Assembly (NCBI GenBank): GCA_964653855.1
Contig: CAZZFV010000001.1
Span: 124,001-188,000, forward strand
Length of the DNA stretch: 64,000 bases
Origin: RGIG3528 sp964653855
Lineage (GTDB): Bacteria; Bacillota; Clostridia; Lachnospirales; Lachnospiraceae
Direction of reading: 5' to 3'
Shown: positions 1 to 7,926 of the stretch, one piece after another
How positions within the stretch are numbered: the first letter of the stretch is position 1
How the letters are laid out: every line of letters begins with the position of its first letter
The notes under the pieces: model-generated
What the model was told of the DNA's origin: nothing
What the model saw: the letters and a program-made list of their open reading frames with translations, nothing else
Database searches by the model: none
Made by a program: the position numbers and the translations under genes

Positions 1-175
1 TGCGCCCGTTACCGGTATTATAATCACGAAGCTTGAAGGTACGGCAAAAGGCGGAATCGCGATTGCCGTCCAGTCGGAATTGTCGGTGCCGATAAAGTAT
101 ATCGGTGTGGGTGAAGACATTAAGAGTCTCATAAAATTTGATCCGGAAAGCTACGTCGACGGATTGTTTTCGTAA
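1..175 (+). CDS. ftsY: Signal recognition particle receptor FtsY (3' end only)
   Basis: Only the last 57 codons are in the window (reading frame from base 2, stop at 173-175). FtsY is the membrane-side SRP receptor GTPase that docks ribosome-nascent chain-SRP complexes at the translocon. The visible part matches the end of the SRP GTPase domain: the G4-type motif TKLEGTAKGG, then IKYIGVGEDIKSLIKFDP and the closing YVDGLFS, which is the usual FtsY C-terminus. Ffh shares the TKLDGD motif but continues into an M domain, which is absent here; ffh itself lies at 29.4 kb. In many Firmicutes ftsY sits beside ylxM-ffh, whereas here it precedes recA. The family call is firm; nothing can be said of the N-terminal part. 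Confidence 0.9.
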   Translation, partial: APVTGIIITKLEGTAKGGIAIAVQSELSVPIKYIGVGEDIKSLIKFDPESYVDGLFS

Positions 176-213
176 AAGAACAAAGAATCGGAATTTTTTT
201 GACGATTCACATA

Positions 214-232
214 TTTGTGCATAATGCACAAA
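214..232 (+). repeat. Perfect palindrome between ftsY and recA
   Basis: TTTGTGCA and TGCACAAA form 8-base perfect arms around TAA. A run of seven T follows about ten bases after the right arm, so it could act as a poor intrinsic terminator for ftsY, or be a protein-binding site upstream of the recA promoter. It does not match the Gram-positive LexA box (GAAC N4 GTTC). Confidence 0.4.
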
Positions 233-273
233 ATACATGCCCGTTTTTTTACACATCGAAAGTGTTATTGTTC

Positions 274-302
274 TTGTAATCGTGAAAGTGATTTGATAAA
301 AT
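274..302 (+). promoter_or_regulatory. Candidate sigma-A promoter of recA
   Basis: TTGTAA (274-279), 17-base spacer, TAAAAT (297-302), about 50 bases before the recA start. No recognisable LexA box overlaps it, so SOS control is not evident from the sequence. Confidence 0.5.
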
Positions 303-360
303 TTATTCACCAAAATCACAAAAAACGAAACAATATTATAAATGAAGGAGACAAAATATT

Positions 361-1383
361 ATGGCAGATGCCGAAAGATTAAAAGCACTTGATGCCGCAC
401 TTGCTCAAATAGAAAAAGCATACGGCAAGGGATCGGTTATGAAGCTCGGCGATTCGGGAGCAATGAATGTGGAAGCTGTTCCGACGGGCTCTCTTTCGCT
501 TGACATAGCACTCGGTGTGGGAGGCGTTCCGAAGGGAAGAATAGTTGAAATATACGGTCCCGAGTCGTCCGGTAAAACGACCGTTGCTCTTCATATGGTT
601 GCGGAGGTACAAAAGCGCGGAGGTATTGCGGGATTTATCGATGCCGAGCATGCGCTTGACCCCGTATATGCAAAGAACATAGGCGTAGATATCGACAATC
701 TTTATATTTCTCAGCCCGACAACGGAGAACAGGCACTTGAAATTACGGAAACAATGGTTCGCTCGGGAGCTGTTGACATCATAATCGTCGACTCGGTTGC
801 GGCACTTGTTCCGAAGGCAGAAATCGAAGGAGACATGGGTGATTCCCATATGGGACTTCAGGCGAGACTTATGTCTCAGGCTCTCCGTAAGCTTACGGCT
901 GCAATCAGCCGTTCGAATTGCATTGTAATATTTATAAATCAGCTTCGCGAAAAGCTCGGCGTTATGTTCGGAAATCCCGAAACAACCACGGGCGGCAGAG
1001 CGTTAAAGTTTTATGCTTCGGTAAGAATGGACGTAAGACGCACCGAGTCGATCAAATCGGGCGGAGACGTAATCGGAAACAGGACAAAAATCAAGATTGT
1101 AAAGAACAAGGTTGCGCCGCCGTTTAAGGAAGCCGAGTTTGATATCATGTTCGGCAAGGGAATCTCAAAGTCGGGTGACATCTTGGATCTTGCCGTACAG
1201 GAAAACATTATCGTTAAAAGCGGTGCATGGTTCTCGTATAACGACGAAAAGATAGGTCAGGGCAGGGAAAACGTAAAAGCATTCCTTGAACAAAATCCGG
1301 AAATCATGGCAGAAGTCGAAAAACGCGTACGCGAAAAATACGGATTTGCGGACGATTCCGCAAAGGACGCGGACAATAAGTAA
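361..1383 (+). CDS. recA: Recombinase RecA
   Basis: RecA forms the ATP-dependent filament on single-stranded DNA that drives strand exchange and, in most bacteria, LexA self-cleavage. The 340-residue protein has the usual length. The Walker A motif GPESSGKTT lies at residues 66-74, the IDAEHALDP segment near 97, the Walker B IIIVDSVAALVP near 139, loop 2 GVMFGNPETTTGGRALKFY near 203-221, and an acidic C-terminal tail. AAGGAG is placed 11 bases before the ATG. recX follows after 11 bases, so the two are probably co-transcribed, with a terminator after recX. The identification is unambiguous. Confidence 0.99.
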   Translation: MADAERLKALDAALAQIEKAYGKGSVMKLGDSGAMNVEAVPTGSLSLDIALGVGGVPKGRIVEIYGPESSGKTTVALHMVAEVQKRGGIAGFIDAEHALDPVYAKNIGVDIDNLYISQPDNGEQALEITETMVRSGAVDIIIVDSVAALVPKAEIEGDMGDSHMGLQARLMSQALRKLTAAISRSNCIVIFINQLREKLGVMFGNPETTTGGRALKFYASVRMDVRRTESIKSGGDVIGNRTKIKIVKNKVAPPFKEAEFDIMFGKGISKSGDILDLAVQENIIVKSGAWFSYNDEKIGQGRENVKAFLEQNPEIMAEVEKRVREKYGFADDSAKDADNK

Positions 1384-1394
1384 CCGGGGAATTC

Positions 1395-2039
1395 ATGCAT
1401 AATATAATAAGTGTAACGGAATTTTCAAAATCCAAAATAAAAATTGAATTTGACGACGGCGATTTTATTGTTGTTTATAAAGGCATGATAAATACCGAAT
1501 CAAAGGAAACAGAAGATCGGGAATATGATATCCTTTATAAGGAAATGCTGAAATACGGAAAAAAGCGTGCAATGAATCTTCTCGTAAAAAAAGACTACGG
1601 GCGGGAAGAATTAAGACAGAAGCTTTCGGACGACGGATTTAACAATAATCTGGTTAACGATATTATCGCATATCTTGACGGATTTCATTATCTTGACGAT
1701 ATGAGAATTGCGGAAAACGTAATAAAATCGCTGAAAAAATCCAAAAGCCGTATGCAAATCGTGTTTGCGTTAAAAAAGAAAATGTTTTCCGATGAACTTA
1801 TAACCGAAGCGATGGATGAGTTTTATAAAGAAGATTGTGAAGATATTGCGGATGAAAATGAAAAACAGAATCCGGAGGTCACGGCGATACTTAATTTCTT
1901 AAAAAAATCGGGCATGACGGGCGAAAAATTCGATTCGTATTCGTATTCGGAAAAACAAAAATTTCTCGCAAAGCTTTACAGGAAGGGATTCAATACGCAA
2001 AATATAAACGCGGCGATTACGATTTTGGGCCCGGATTAA
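1395..2039 (+). CDS. recX: Regulatory protein RecX
   Basis: RecX binds RecA filaments and limits or tunes their activity. The 214-residue protein has the Firmicute arrangement: a short N-terminal beta-rich part (ISVTEFSKSKIKIEFDDG) followed by repeated three-helix modules, the first recognised by AMNLLVKKDYGREELRQKL and the last by EKQKFLAKLYRKGFNTQNI. It starts 11 bases after recA with only a weak purine-rich site (GGGGAA), which fits lower expression than recA or coupling to it. A strong hairpin terminator ends the transcript 18 bases after the stop codon. Confidence 0.93.
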   Translation: MHNIISVTEFSKSKIKIEFDDGDFIVVYKGMINTESKETEDREYDILYKEMLKYGKKRAMNLLVKKDYGREELRQKLSDDGFNNNLVNDIIAYLDGFHYLDDMRIAENVIKSLKKSKSRMQIVFALKKKMFSDELITEAMDEFYKEDCEDIADENEKQNPEVTAILNFLKKSGMTGEKFDSYSYSEKQKFLAKLYRKGFNTQNINAAITILGPD

Positions 2040-2056
2040 GATTTAATTTTTATTTT

Positions 2057-2101
2057 ATAACGAAGTGCAAAACAAGTATTTAAGCACTTCGTTATTTTTT
2101 T
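2057..2101 (+). terminator. Intrinsic terminator after recA-recX
   Basis: A perfect 12-base stem (2057-2068 with 2084-2095, arm ATAACGAAGTGC) and a 15-base loop, followed by a T-rich run. T-rich sequence also precedes the left arm. Confidence 0.85.
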
Positions 2102-2110
2102 ATTTATTGC

Positions 2111-2139
2111 TTGTGTTTTTTTTGTCAAGGTGCTACAAT
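2111..2139 (+). promoter_or_regulatory. Candidate promoter of the decarboxylase pump operon
   Basis: TTGTGT (2111-2116), 17 bases, TACAAT (2134-2139), located between the recX terminator and the first pump gene, leaving a leader of about 85 bases. Confidence 0.45.
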
Positions 2140-2230
2140 TATAATTGCGAGAAAATTGGTTTTGACGGTAAAAATGCATTAAAAAATTCCTAAAAAACCA
2201 TAAAATTTATACAAATAGGAGGCAAACAAC

Positions 2231-2566
2231 ATGACAAGCACAATTGTTGCTGCAACGTGGTGGGAATCCGTAAAGGGACCGCTTGCGGAAGTCGGTGTGA
2301 ATTCGATAGTCGGACTTGTTGTTGTATTTGCGGCACTTATTTTCATAAGCTTTGTGATTTCCTTACTCAAATATGTGGGAAAGCTTGAAAAGAAGCCGGA
2401 AAACAACGATGACACGGTTACATCCGCACCCGCATCCAATGAGCTTTCCGTCGACAACTACGAGCTTACGGCAATTATTACCGCAGCAATAAGCGAGTAC
2501 GAGGAAGCACGCGGCAATTCCTTTAAAAACGGAATGGTAGTGCGTTCCGTAAGAAAAATTTCTTAA
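2231..2566 (+). CDS. Sodium pump decarboxylase gamma-like (OadG family) subunit
   Basis: A small single-span membrane protein of 111 residues heading a four-gene set for a biotin-dependent, sodium-translocating decarboxylase. OadG-type subunits tether the peripheral carboxyltransferase to the membrane beta subunit. A short N-terminal segment is followed by one membrane span near residues 24-48 (SIVGLVVVFAALIFISFVI), then a cytoplasmic tail with an Asp/Glu-rich linker and the helix YELTAIITAAISEYEEARG, as is typical of the family. AGGAGG lies 9 bases before the ATG. The family call is good; whether the natural substrate is oxaloacetate or an acyl-CoA such as methylmalonyl-CoA cannot be read from this subunit. 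Confidence 0.8.
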   Translation: MTSTIVAATWWESVKGPLAEVGVNSIVGLVVVFAALIFISFVISLLKYVGKLEKKPENNDDTVTSAPASNELSVDNYELTAIITAAISEYEEARGNSFKNGMVVRSVRKIS

Positions 2567-2596
2567 AAAAATTTATTTTAAATTTTGGAGGACAAA

Positions 2597-2962
2597 ATGA
2601 AAAACTACACAATCACAATTAACGGAAATGTTTATGCTGTAACTGTTGAAGAAGGAAACGGTGAGGGCGTGGCTACAGCCTCCGCTCCCAAGGCAGCCGC
2701 TCCTGCAGCTGCACCCGCAGCCGCAGCCGCTCCCGCAGGTAATCAGGGCGCAGTTCAGCTTAAGGCTCCCATGGGCGGAAAGGTTCTTGCAATCAAGGCT
2801 CCCGTCGGCACAGCCGTAAAGAAGGGTCAGCCCGTTATCACATTTGAAGCAATGAAGATGGAAAACGATCTTGTTGCAATGCAGGACGGTGTTGTTGCAT
2901 CAATAAACGTATCTGTAAACGATAAATTTGAAACAGGTACGGTTCTTGCCACACTTAAGTAA
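2597..2962 (+). CDS. Biotin carrier subunit of the decarboxylase pump
   Basis: This 121-residue protein carries the covalently bound biotin that shuttles the carboxyl group from the carboxyltransferase to the membrane beta subunit. An N-terminal beta segment (residues 1-18) is followed by an Ala/Pro-rich flexible linker (about 29-48) and a biotinyl domain with the EAMKMEN motif, biotin-accepting lysine at residue 87. The ATG at 2597 is chosen because GGAGG sits just before it; an in-frame TTG twelve bases upstream overlaps that ribosome site and is unlikely to be used. Such a domain is often fused to the C-terminus of OadA; here it is a separate gene, as in transcarboxylase and some clostridial systems. 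Confidence 0.93.
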   Translation: MKNYTITINGNVYAVTVEEGNGEGVATASAPKAAAPAAAPAAAAAPAGNQGAVQLKAPMGGKVLAIKAPVGTAVKKGQPVITFEAMKMENDLVAMQDGVVASINVSVNDKFETGTVLATLK

Positions 2963-2978
2963 GAAAAGGAGCATCTAA

Positions 2979-4136
2979 ATGAACATAAGTGAAACCTTAA
3001 TAAACTTATGGAATCAGACAGCCTTTGCGAATCTTTATTGGGGCAACTACGTTATGATTCTTGTGGCTCTTTTGTTTCTTTATCTCGGAATAAAGCACGG
3101 ATTTGAGCCTTTACTTCTTATACCGATCGCGTTCGGTATGCTTCTTGTAAATATTTATCCGGACATTATGGCAGCGCCTTCCGTAGATCCGGAAACGGGC
3201 GTTGAGAGTGCCGGCGGACTTTTGTATTATTTCTTTAAACTTGACGAATGGGCAATTTTCCCGTCACTTATATTCCTTGGTGTCGGTGCCGGTACGGACT
3301 TCGGTCCCCTGATCGCAAATCCCAAGAGCTTTTTGCTCGGTGCAGCCGCTCAGCTCGGTATATTTGTCGCATATTTCCTTGCGGTTCTTATGGGATTCAG
3401 CGGCCCCGCTGCGGCAGCCATTTCGATCATCGGCGGTGCAGACGGCCCCACATCGATTTTCCTTGCGGGAAAATTAAAGCAGACCGAACTCATGGGACCC
3501 ATTGCGGTAGCGGCATATTCATACATGTCACTTGTGCCGATCATTCAGCCTCCCATCATGAAGCTTCTTACGACAAAGGAAGAACGTTTGATCAGAATGG
3601 ATCAGCTCCGTGAAGTTTCAAAGCTTGAGAAGATTTTGTTCCCTATCGTTGTTACCGTTGTTGTAAGCCTTCTTCTTCCTTCGACGGCTCCTCTTATCGG
3701 TATGCTCATGCTCGGTAACCTTTTCAAGGAATGCGGAGTTGTAAAGCAGCTTGCCGAGACAGCCGAAAACGCACTCATGTATATCGTTGTTATCATGCTC
3801 GGTACATCCGTAGGTGCTTCGACAAGTGCGGAAAACTTCCTTCAGATGACAACAATCAAGATCGTTATCCTTGGACTTGTTGCTTTTGCATTCGGTACGG
3901 CGGGCGGTGTATTGCTCGGTAAGCTTATGTGCAAGCTCACACACGGCAAGATAAATCCTCTTATCGGTTCGGCAGGTGTATCTGCGGTTCCCATGGCGGC
4001 GCGTGTATCTCAGAAAGTCGGCGCAAAAGAGGATCCCACAAACTTCCTTCTCATGCATGCAATGGGACCGAACGTTGCCGGTGTTATCGGTACAGCCGTT
4101 GTTGCGGGTGTATTCATGGCAATATTCGGCGTCTAA
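2979..4136 (+). CDS. oadB: Sodium-translocating decarboxylase beta subunit (OadB/MmdB/GcdB family)
   Basis: The integral membrane subunit decarboxylates carboxybiotin and couples this to sodium export, building a sodium motive force. The 385-residue protein is strongly hydrophobic, with about ten predicted spans, and has the family signature GGADGPTSIFLAGKL near residues 152-166. It also has the conserved later segments SAVPMAARVSQKVG and HAMGPNVAGVIGTAV. It follows the biotin carrier by 16 bases and precedes the carboxyltransferase by 22, each with its own GGAG-like site. The family is certain; the symbol is tentative because oxaloacetate, methylmalonyl-CoA and glutaconyl-CoA pumps share this subunit type. 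Confidence 0.92.
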   Translation: MNISETLINLWNQTAFANLYWGNYVMILVALLFLYLGIKHGFEPLLLIPIAFGMLLVNIYPDIMAAPSVDPETGVESAGGLLYYFFKLDEWAIFPSLIFLGVGAGTDFGPLIANPKSFLLGAAAQLGIFVAYFLAVLMGFSGPAAAAISIIGGADGPTSIFLAGKLKQTELMGPIAVAAYSYMSLVPIIQPPIMKLLTTKEERLIRMDQLREVSKLEKILFPIVVTVVVSLLLPSTAPLIGMLMLGNLFKECGVVKQLAETAENALMYIVVIMLGTSVGASTSAENFLQMTTIKIVILGLVAFAFGTAGGVLLGKLMCKLTHGKINPLIGSAGVSAVPMAARVSQKVGAKEDPTNFLLMHAMGPNVAGVIGTAVVAGVFMAIFGV

Positions 4137-4158
4137 TCGAAAGGAACGGTAAAGAATT

Positions 4159-5598
4159 ATGGCTGACATAAAGAAAAAACCTGTAGGTATTACGGAGACA
4201 ATTCTCCGTGATGCCCATCAGTCGCTTATTGCAACAAGAATGCCTTTGTCCGAAATGCTTCCCATTCTCGACAAGATGGACAAGGTAGGATATCACTCGA
4301 TCGAGTGCTGGGGCGGTGCAACGTTTGATGCTTGCCTCAGATTCTTAAAAGAAGATCCTTGGGACAGACTTCGTGCTCTTCGCAAAGGTCTTCCGAACAC
4401 AAAGCTTCAAATGCTTTTCAGAGGTCAAAATATCCTCGGTTACAATCACTATGCGGACGATGTTGTTGAATACTTTGTTCAAAAATCGATTGCAAACGGT
4501 ATTGACATAATAAGAATTTTTGACTGCTTCAACGATCTCCGTAACCTTGAAACTGCCGTAAAGGCAGCCAAAAAGGAAGGCGGTCACGCACAGATTGCGC
4601 TTTCTTATACTCTCGGCGACGCTTATACGCTTGAGTATTGGGAAAAGATTGCTCACGATGTTGAGGAACTCGGCGCGGATTCCATCTGCATAAAGGATAT
4701 GGCGGGACTTCTTGTTCCTTACAAGGCAACGGAGCTTGTTTCCGCAATCAAGTCGGGATCGAAAATCCCTCTTCAGATTCATACGCATTACACTTCGGGT
4801 GTCGCTTCGATGACATATTTAAAGGCTGTTGAAGCCGGTGCCGACGTTATCGACTGCGCAATGAGCCCGCTTTCCATGGGTACTTCACAGCCCGCTACGG
4901 AAGTAATGGTTGAAACATTTAAGGGAACACCTTACGACACAGGTCTCGATTCGAATCTCCTCGAAGAGATTGCAGCATATTTCAGACCTTACCGTGAAGA
5001 AGTTTTAAAGAACGGACTTCTGAATCCTAAGGTTCTCGGTGTAAATATCCAGACGCTTCTTTATCAGGTTCCGGGCGGAATGCTTTCAAACCTTGTATCG
5101 CAGCTTAAGGAAGCAAATGCCGAAGACAAGTACGAAGAAGTTTTGAAGGAAATCCCGAACGTTCGTAAGGATTTCGGTGAGCCGCCTCTTGTTACTCCTT
5201 CATCACAGATCGTCGGAACACAGGCAGTGCTTAACGTACTTTCCGGTGAACGCTACAAGATGATAACAAAGGAATCAAAGAAGATTTTGTCGGGTGAATT
5301 CGGAAAGACGGTTAAGCCGTTCAACCCCGAGGTTCAAAAGAAAGCAATCGGCGACAAGGTGCCGATTACATGCCGTCCGGCAGATTTGATTCCGCCTCAG
5401 CTTGACAAGTTCCGCGAAGAATGTAAAGACTACATCGAACAGGAAGAAGATGTGCTTTCGTATGCACTTTTCCCGCAGGTTGCAATGGAATTCTTTAAGG
5501 AACGTAAGGCAAAGAAGGAAAACAAGAATATAAATGCCGAGAATACGGGCAACGAGAGAACTTTAAACGTAACTCTTGCCGCAGACGCATTTAATTAA
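4159..5598 (+). CDS. oadA: Decarboxylase pump carboxyltransferase (OadA-like, pyruvate/oxaloacetate type)
   Basis: This protein transfers a carboxyl group to biotin on the partner carrier. The 479 residues correspond to the transcarboxylase 5S / OadA carboxyltransferase: TETILRDAHQSLIATRMP at the N-terminus, FRGQNILGY near 90, the IKDMAGLL segment near 178 carrying the expected active-site lysine, and the metal-binding HTHYTSG near 208. These motifs belong to the pyruvate/oxaloacetate class, not the CoA-ester class, which makes oxaloacetate decarboxylation (to pyruvate with sodium export) the best guess. There is no C-terminal biotinyl domain; it is the separate gene at 2.6 kb. A terminator follows 12 bases after the stop. 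Confidence 0.9.
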   Translation: MADIKKKPVGITETILRDAHQSLIATRMPLSEMLPILDKMDKVGYHSIECWGGATFDACLRFLKEDPWDRLRALRKGLPNTKLQMLFRGQNILGYNHYADDVVEYFVQKSIANGIDIIRIFDCFNDLRNLETAVKAAKKEGGHAQIALSYTLGDAYTLEYWEKIAHDVEELGADSICIKDMAGLLVPYKATELVSAIKSGSKIPLQIHTHYTSGVASMTYLKAVEAGADVIDCAMSPLSMGTSQPATEVMVETFKGTPYDTGLDSNLLEEIAAYFRPYREEVLKNGLLNPKVLGVNIQTLLYQVPGGMLSNLVSQLKEANAEDKYEEVLKEIPNVRKDFGEPPLVTPSSQIVGTQAVLNVLSGERYKMITKESKKILSGEFGKTVKPFNPEVQKKAIGDKVPITCRPADLIPPQLDKFREECKDYIEQEEDVLSYALFPQVAMEFFKERKAKKENKNINAENTGNERTLNVTLAADAFN

Positions 5599-5610
5599 AT
5601 TGTGATTTAT

Positions 5611-5650
5611 ATCCGCATGTTTTTGAAAAAAATACATGCGGATTTTTTTA
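5611..5650 (+). terminator. Intrinsic terminator of the decarboxylase operon
   Basis: A perfect 10-base stem ATCCGCATGT (5611-5620) with ACATGCGGAT (5634-5643), a 13-base loop and a run of seven T. Confidence 0.88.
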
Positions 5651-5668
5651 TGTTTTGCTTACTTTTTG

Positions 5669-5697
5669 TTTTCAAAAAAACGATTATGTGTTATATT
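5669..5697 (+). promoter_or_regulatory. Candidate promoter of bactofilin-pyrH-frr
   Basis: TTTTCA (5669-5674), 17 bases, TATATT (5692-5697), 30 bases before the bactofilin start. The -35 element is weak. Confidence 0.4.
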
Positions 5698-5726
5698 TAT
5701 AAAAAATAAAAAAACGGAGGGTTACC

Positions 5727-6431
5727 ATGGGCTTGTTCAGTGATGCTAAGAATCAGCTTAGCAACGATAATGCCGAAAACGGCGCAAACGATCTTTTTGA
5801 TATTCAGGATGAGGAAATAGACGCATCCGAGATTGATACAGAACTTTTGGAAAGTATTCTTGAAGATTCCGAAGAAAAGGTATCCGATAATAAAGAAGAA
5901 AGAAAAGAAGAACCTGTTATCGCAAAAACGATGCCCGATATTGCGGAAAAGCGCGCAAAGGATTTTAAGGATGCATCAGCTACGGATTCCACACAGGTTA
6001 CGGTTATCACAAAGGGTACGACAATCAACGGTTCCATTATTTCCGATTGTTCGCTTGACGTAATGGGAACAATCAACGGAGATATTGAGTGTCTCGGAAA
6101 GCTTTCGATTTCCGGTCATGTTGTGGGAAATTCGATTGCTTCGGAAGTTTTTGTAAACACCGATCGTCTTGAAGGAACAATCACATGCGAGGGATGCGTT
6201 AAAATCAGCCAAGGAACGATTGTGATCGGCGACGTTACAGCTACATCCGCCGTTTTTGCGGGCGCGGTTAAGGGGGAAATCGATGTAAACGGACCCGTTG
6301 TGCTTGATTCAACGGCAATCATTAAGGGCAACATAAAGGCAAAATCCGTGCAAATGAACAACGGAGCAATTCTTGACGGTTTCTGCTCGCTTACATATGC
6401 CGATCTTAATGTCGATTCTATTTTCGAATAG
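5727..6431 (+). CDS. Bactofilin family cytoskeletal protein
   Basis: Bactofilins polymerise without nucleotide into filaments that scaffold envelope or division processes. This 234-residue protein has an acidic disordered N-terminal arm (about 1-85, rich in Asp, Glu and Lys) and then the beta-helical bactofilin core from about residue 90 (TVITKGTTINGSI) to 225, with the repeating GxIxGxI pattern (VMGTINGDIECLGKLSISG, VKGEIDVNGPVVLDSTAII). GGAGG is 10 bases before the ATG. It occupies the position directly ahead of pyrH-frr where rpsB-tsf is usually found. Its specific role here is unknown. Confidence 0.88.
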   Translation: MGLFSDAKNQLSNDNAENGANDLFDIQDEEIDASEIDTELLESILEDSEEKVSDNKEERKEEPVIAKTMPDIAEKRAKDFKDASATDSTQVTVITKGTTINGSIISDCSLDVMGTINGDIECLGKLSISGHVVGNSIASEVFVNTDRLEGTITCEGCVKISQGTIVIGDVTATSAVFAGAVKGEIDVNGPVVLDSTAIIKGNIKAKSVQMNNGAILDGFCSLTYADLNVDSIFE

Positions 6432-6500
6432 TTGCGGGAATGCAAAATGCGCATCGATCCGTGCATTATTAAGATTAAAATACGATAAAGGAAAATTGTA

Positions 6501-7205
6501 ATGGCAAAATATAAAAGAGTTCTTTTAAAGCTCAGCGGTGAAGCACTTGCCGGTGACAAAAAAACAGGCTTTGACGAAGAAACATGCATAAAAGTGGGTA
6601 AACAGGTACAGAAGCTTGTAAAAAGCGGTGTTCAGGTTGCGATTGTAATCGGCGGAGGCAATTTTTGGCGCGGACGCACAAGCGAAACGATTGACAGATA
6701 TAAGGCAGACCAGATCGGAATGCTTGCAACGATCATGAATTGCATTTATGTGGGTGACATTTTCCGTTATCTCGGTTTGTCAACCGCAATTTACACTCCT
6801 TTCGAGTGTGGCGGAATAACAAAGATTTTTAACAAAGACGATTGCGTTTCGGATTTAAATCAAAACAAAGTCGTTTTCCTTGCGGGAGGCACGGGACATC
6901 CGTTCTTTTCGACGGATTCCGCAACATCGCTTCGTGCAATAGAGCTTGAATGTGATATTATCCTGATGGCAAAGGCGATTGACGGTGTTTATGACAGCGA
7001 TCCGCACAAAAATCCGAATGCCAAAAAGTATGATATCATGCCGATTGACGAGATTATCGACAAAAAGCTCGGAGTTATCGATATGACTTCGGCGGTGCTT
7101 TGCAAAGAAAACAAGATGCCGATTCTTATTTTCTCGTTGCTTGCGGAAAACGGAATCGTGAATGCGGCAAGCGGAATAAATTCGGGAACGATTATTACAG
7201 CATAA
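6501..7205 (+). CDS. pyrH: Uridylate kinase PyrH
   Basis: PyrH phosphorylates UMP to UDP at the start of pyrimidine nucleotide supply for RNA, DNA and cell-wall precursors. The 234-residue length is normal for the hexameric bacterial enzyme of the amino acid kinase fold. Visible motifs are LKLSGEALAG near residue 8, the nucleotide-binding VIGGGNFWRG near 50, AGGTGHPFFSTDS near 128, and DGVYDSDPHKNPNAKKYD near 155. It follows bactofilin by about 70 bases and precedes frr by 12, the usual pyrH-frr pairing. Confidence 0.98.
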   Translation: MAKYKRVLLKLSGEALAGDKKTGFDEETCIKVGKQVQKLVKSGVQVAIVIGGGNFWRGRTSETIDRYKADQIGMLATIMNCIYVGDIFRYLGLSTAIYTPFECGGITKIFNKDDCVSDLNQNKVVFLAGGTGHPFFSTDSATSLRAIELECDIILMAKAIDGVYDSDPHKNPNAKKYDIMPIDEIIDKKLGVIDMTSAVLCKENKMPILIFSLLAENGIVNAASGINSGTIITA

Positions 7206-7217
7206 AAGGAGAAAATC

Positions 7218-7772
7218 ATGGACGACAGAATTAAAGCTTACGATGAAAAAATGGAAAAGACGATTGCGGTGCTCAAGGAAGATTTTGCATCCATCAGAGC
7301 CGGACGCGCAAATCCGCATCTTCTTGACAAGATAAGGGTTGACTATTACGGAACTCCGACGGCACTTCAGGGTGTTGCAAACATTTCCGTACCGGAAGCC
7401 AGAATTATCCAGATTCAGCCTTGGGAATCAAAGCTTATAAAGGATATCGAAAAGGCTATTTTAGCATCCGATCTCGGAATTACACCGGGTAACGACGGAA
7501 AAGTTATAAGACTTGTTTTCCCGGAGCTTACCGAGGAAAGAAGAAAGGCGCTTGCGAAGGACATCAAGAAGAATGCCGAAAACGCAAAGGTTGCCATAAG
7601 AAATATTCGCCGTGATGCAATGGATGTCATCAAAAAGCTCAACAAGAGCTCGGAAATTTCCGACGACGAAGCAAAAACAATAGAAGACGAAATTCAAAAA
7701 GCCACAGACAAGCGTGTTGTGGAAATTGACAAGCTTGCCGAAGCAAAAGAAAAAGAAATTATGACTGTTTAA
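7218..7772 (+). CDS. frr: Ribosome recycling factor
   Basis: RRF splits the post-termination ribosome together with EF-G. The 184-residue protein has the family pattern: a long helical domain interrupted by a small beta domain. Segments ASIRAGRANPHLLDKI, VDYYGTPTALQGVANISVP, RIIQIQPWE and RLVFPELTEERRKALAK match in order, and the C-terminal helix is Lys/Glu-rich. AAAGGAG lies 7 bases before the ATG. An imperfect hairpin follows, where this operon may end. Confidence 0.98.
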   Translation: MDDRIKAYDEKMEKTIAVLKEDFASIRAGRANPHLLDKIRVDYYGTPTALQGVANISVPEARIIQIQPWESKLIKDIEKAILASDLGITPGNDGKVIRLVFPELTEERRKALAKDIKKNAENAKVAIRNIRRDAMDVIKKLNKSSEISDDEAKTIEDEIQKATDKRVVEIDKLAEAKEKEIMTV

Positions 7773-7788
7773 TTTGACTTTAAACAGG

Positions 7789-7816
7789 TTGTAAATATAG
7801 CCGCCTGTCGTATAAT
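7789..7816 (+). promoter_or_regulatory. Candidate promoter of uppS operon
   Basis: TTGTAA (7789-7794), 16 bases, TATAAT (7811-7816). The perfect -10 sits in the loop of the hairpin that follows frr, so the end of one transcript and the start of the next would overlap. An alternative -35, TTGACT, begins at 7774. Confidence 0.45.
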
Positions 7817-7834
7817 GCACAGGTGGCTTTCTTT
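7799..7834 (+). terminator. Possible weak terminator after frr
   Basis: A 10-base stem AGCCGCCTGT (7799-7808) with ACAGGTGGCT (7819-7828), including one G-T wobble, then an interrupted T-run (TTTCTTT). Confidence 0.5.
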
Positions 7835-7926
7835 GAATATGGGTAAAAAACGGTTGCTTTTACGTGTGGAACGGCAATCGGTACAATGGCTTTGTAATAT
7901 TTTAAAACAGAAAATGTAAGGTTTAT

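Noticed and set aside
260..302. SOS (LexA) box before recA in the GAAAGTGTTATTGTTC region
   Set aside because: Spacing and half-sites do not match GAAC N4 GTTC; likely chance.
379..849. Long open frames on the opposite strand of recA, oadB, infB and other genes
   Set aside because: They lie fully inside well-identified genes, lack ribosome sites and look like frame shadows with Cys/Arg/Ser-rich nonsense sequence.
5596..5726. Small extra gene between the decarboxylase operon and bactofilin
   Set aside because: Only a terminator and a candidate promoter are visible; no frame with a ribosome site.
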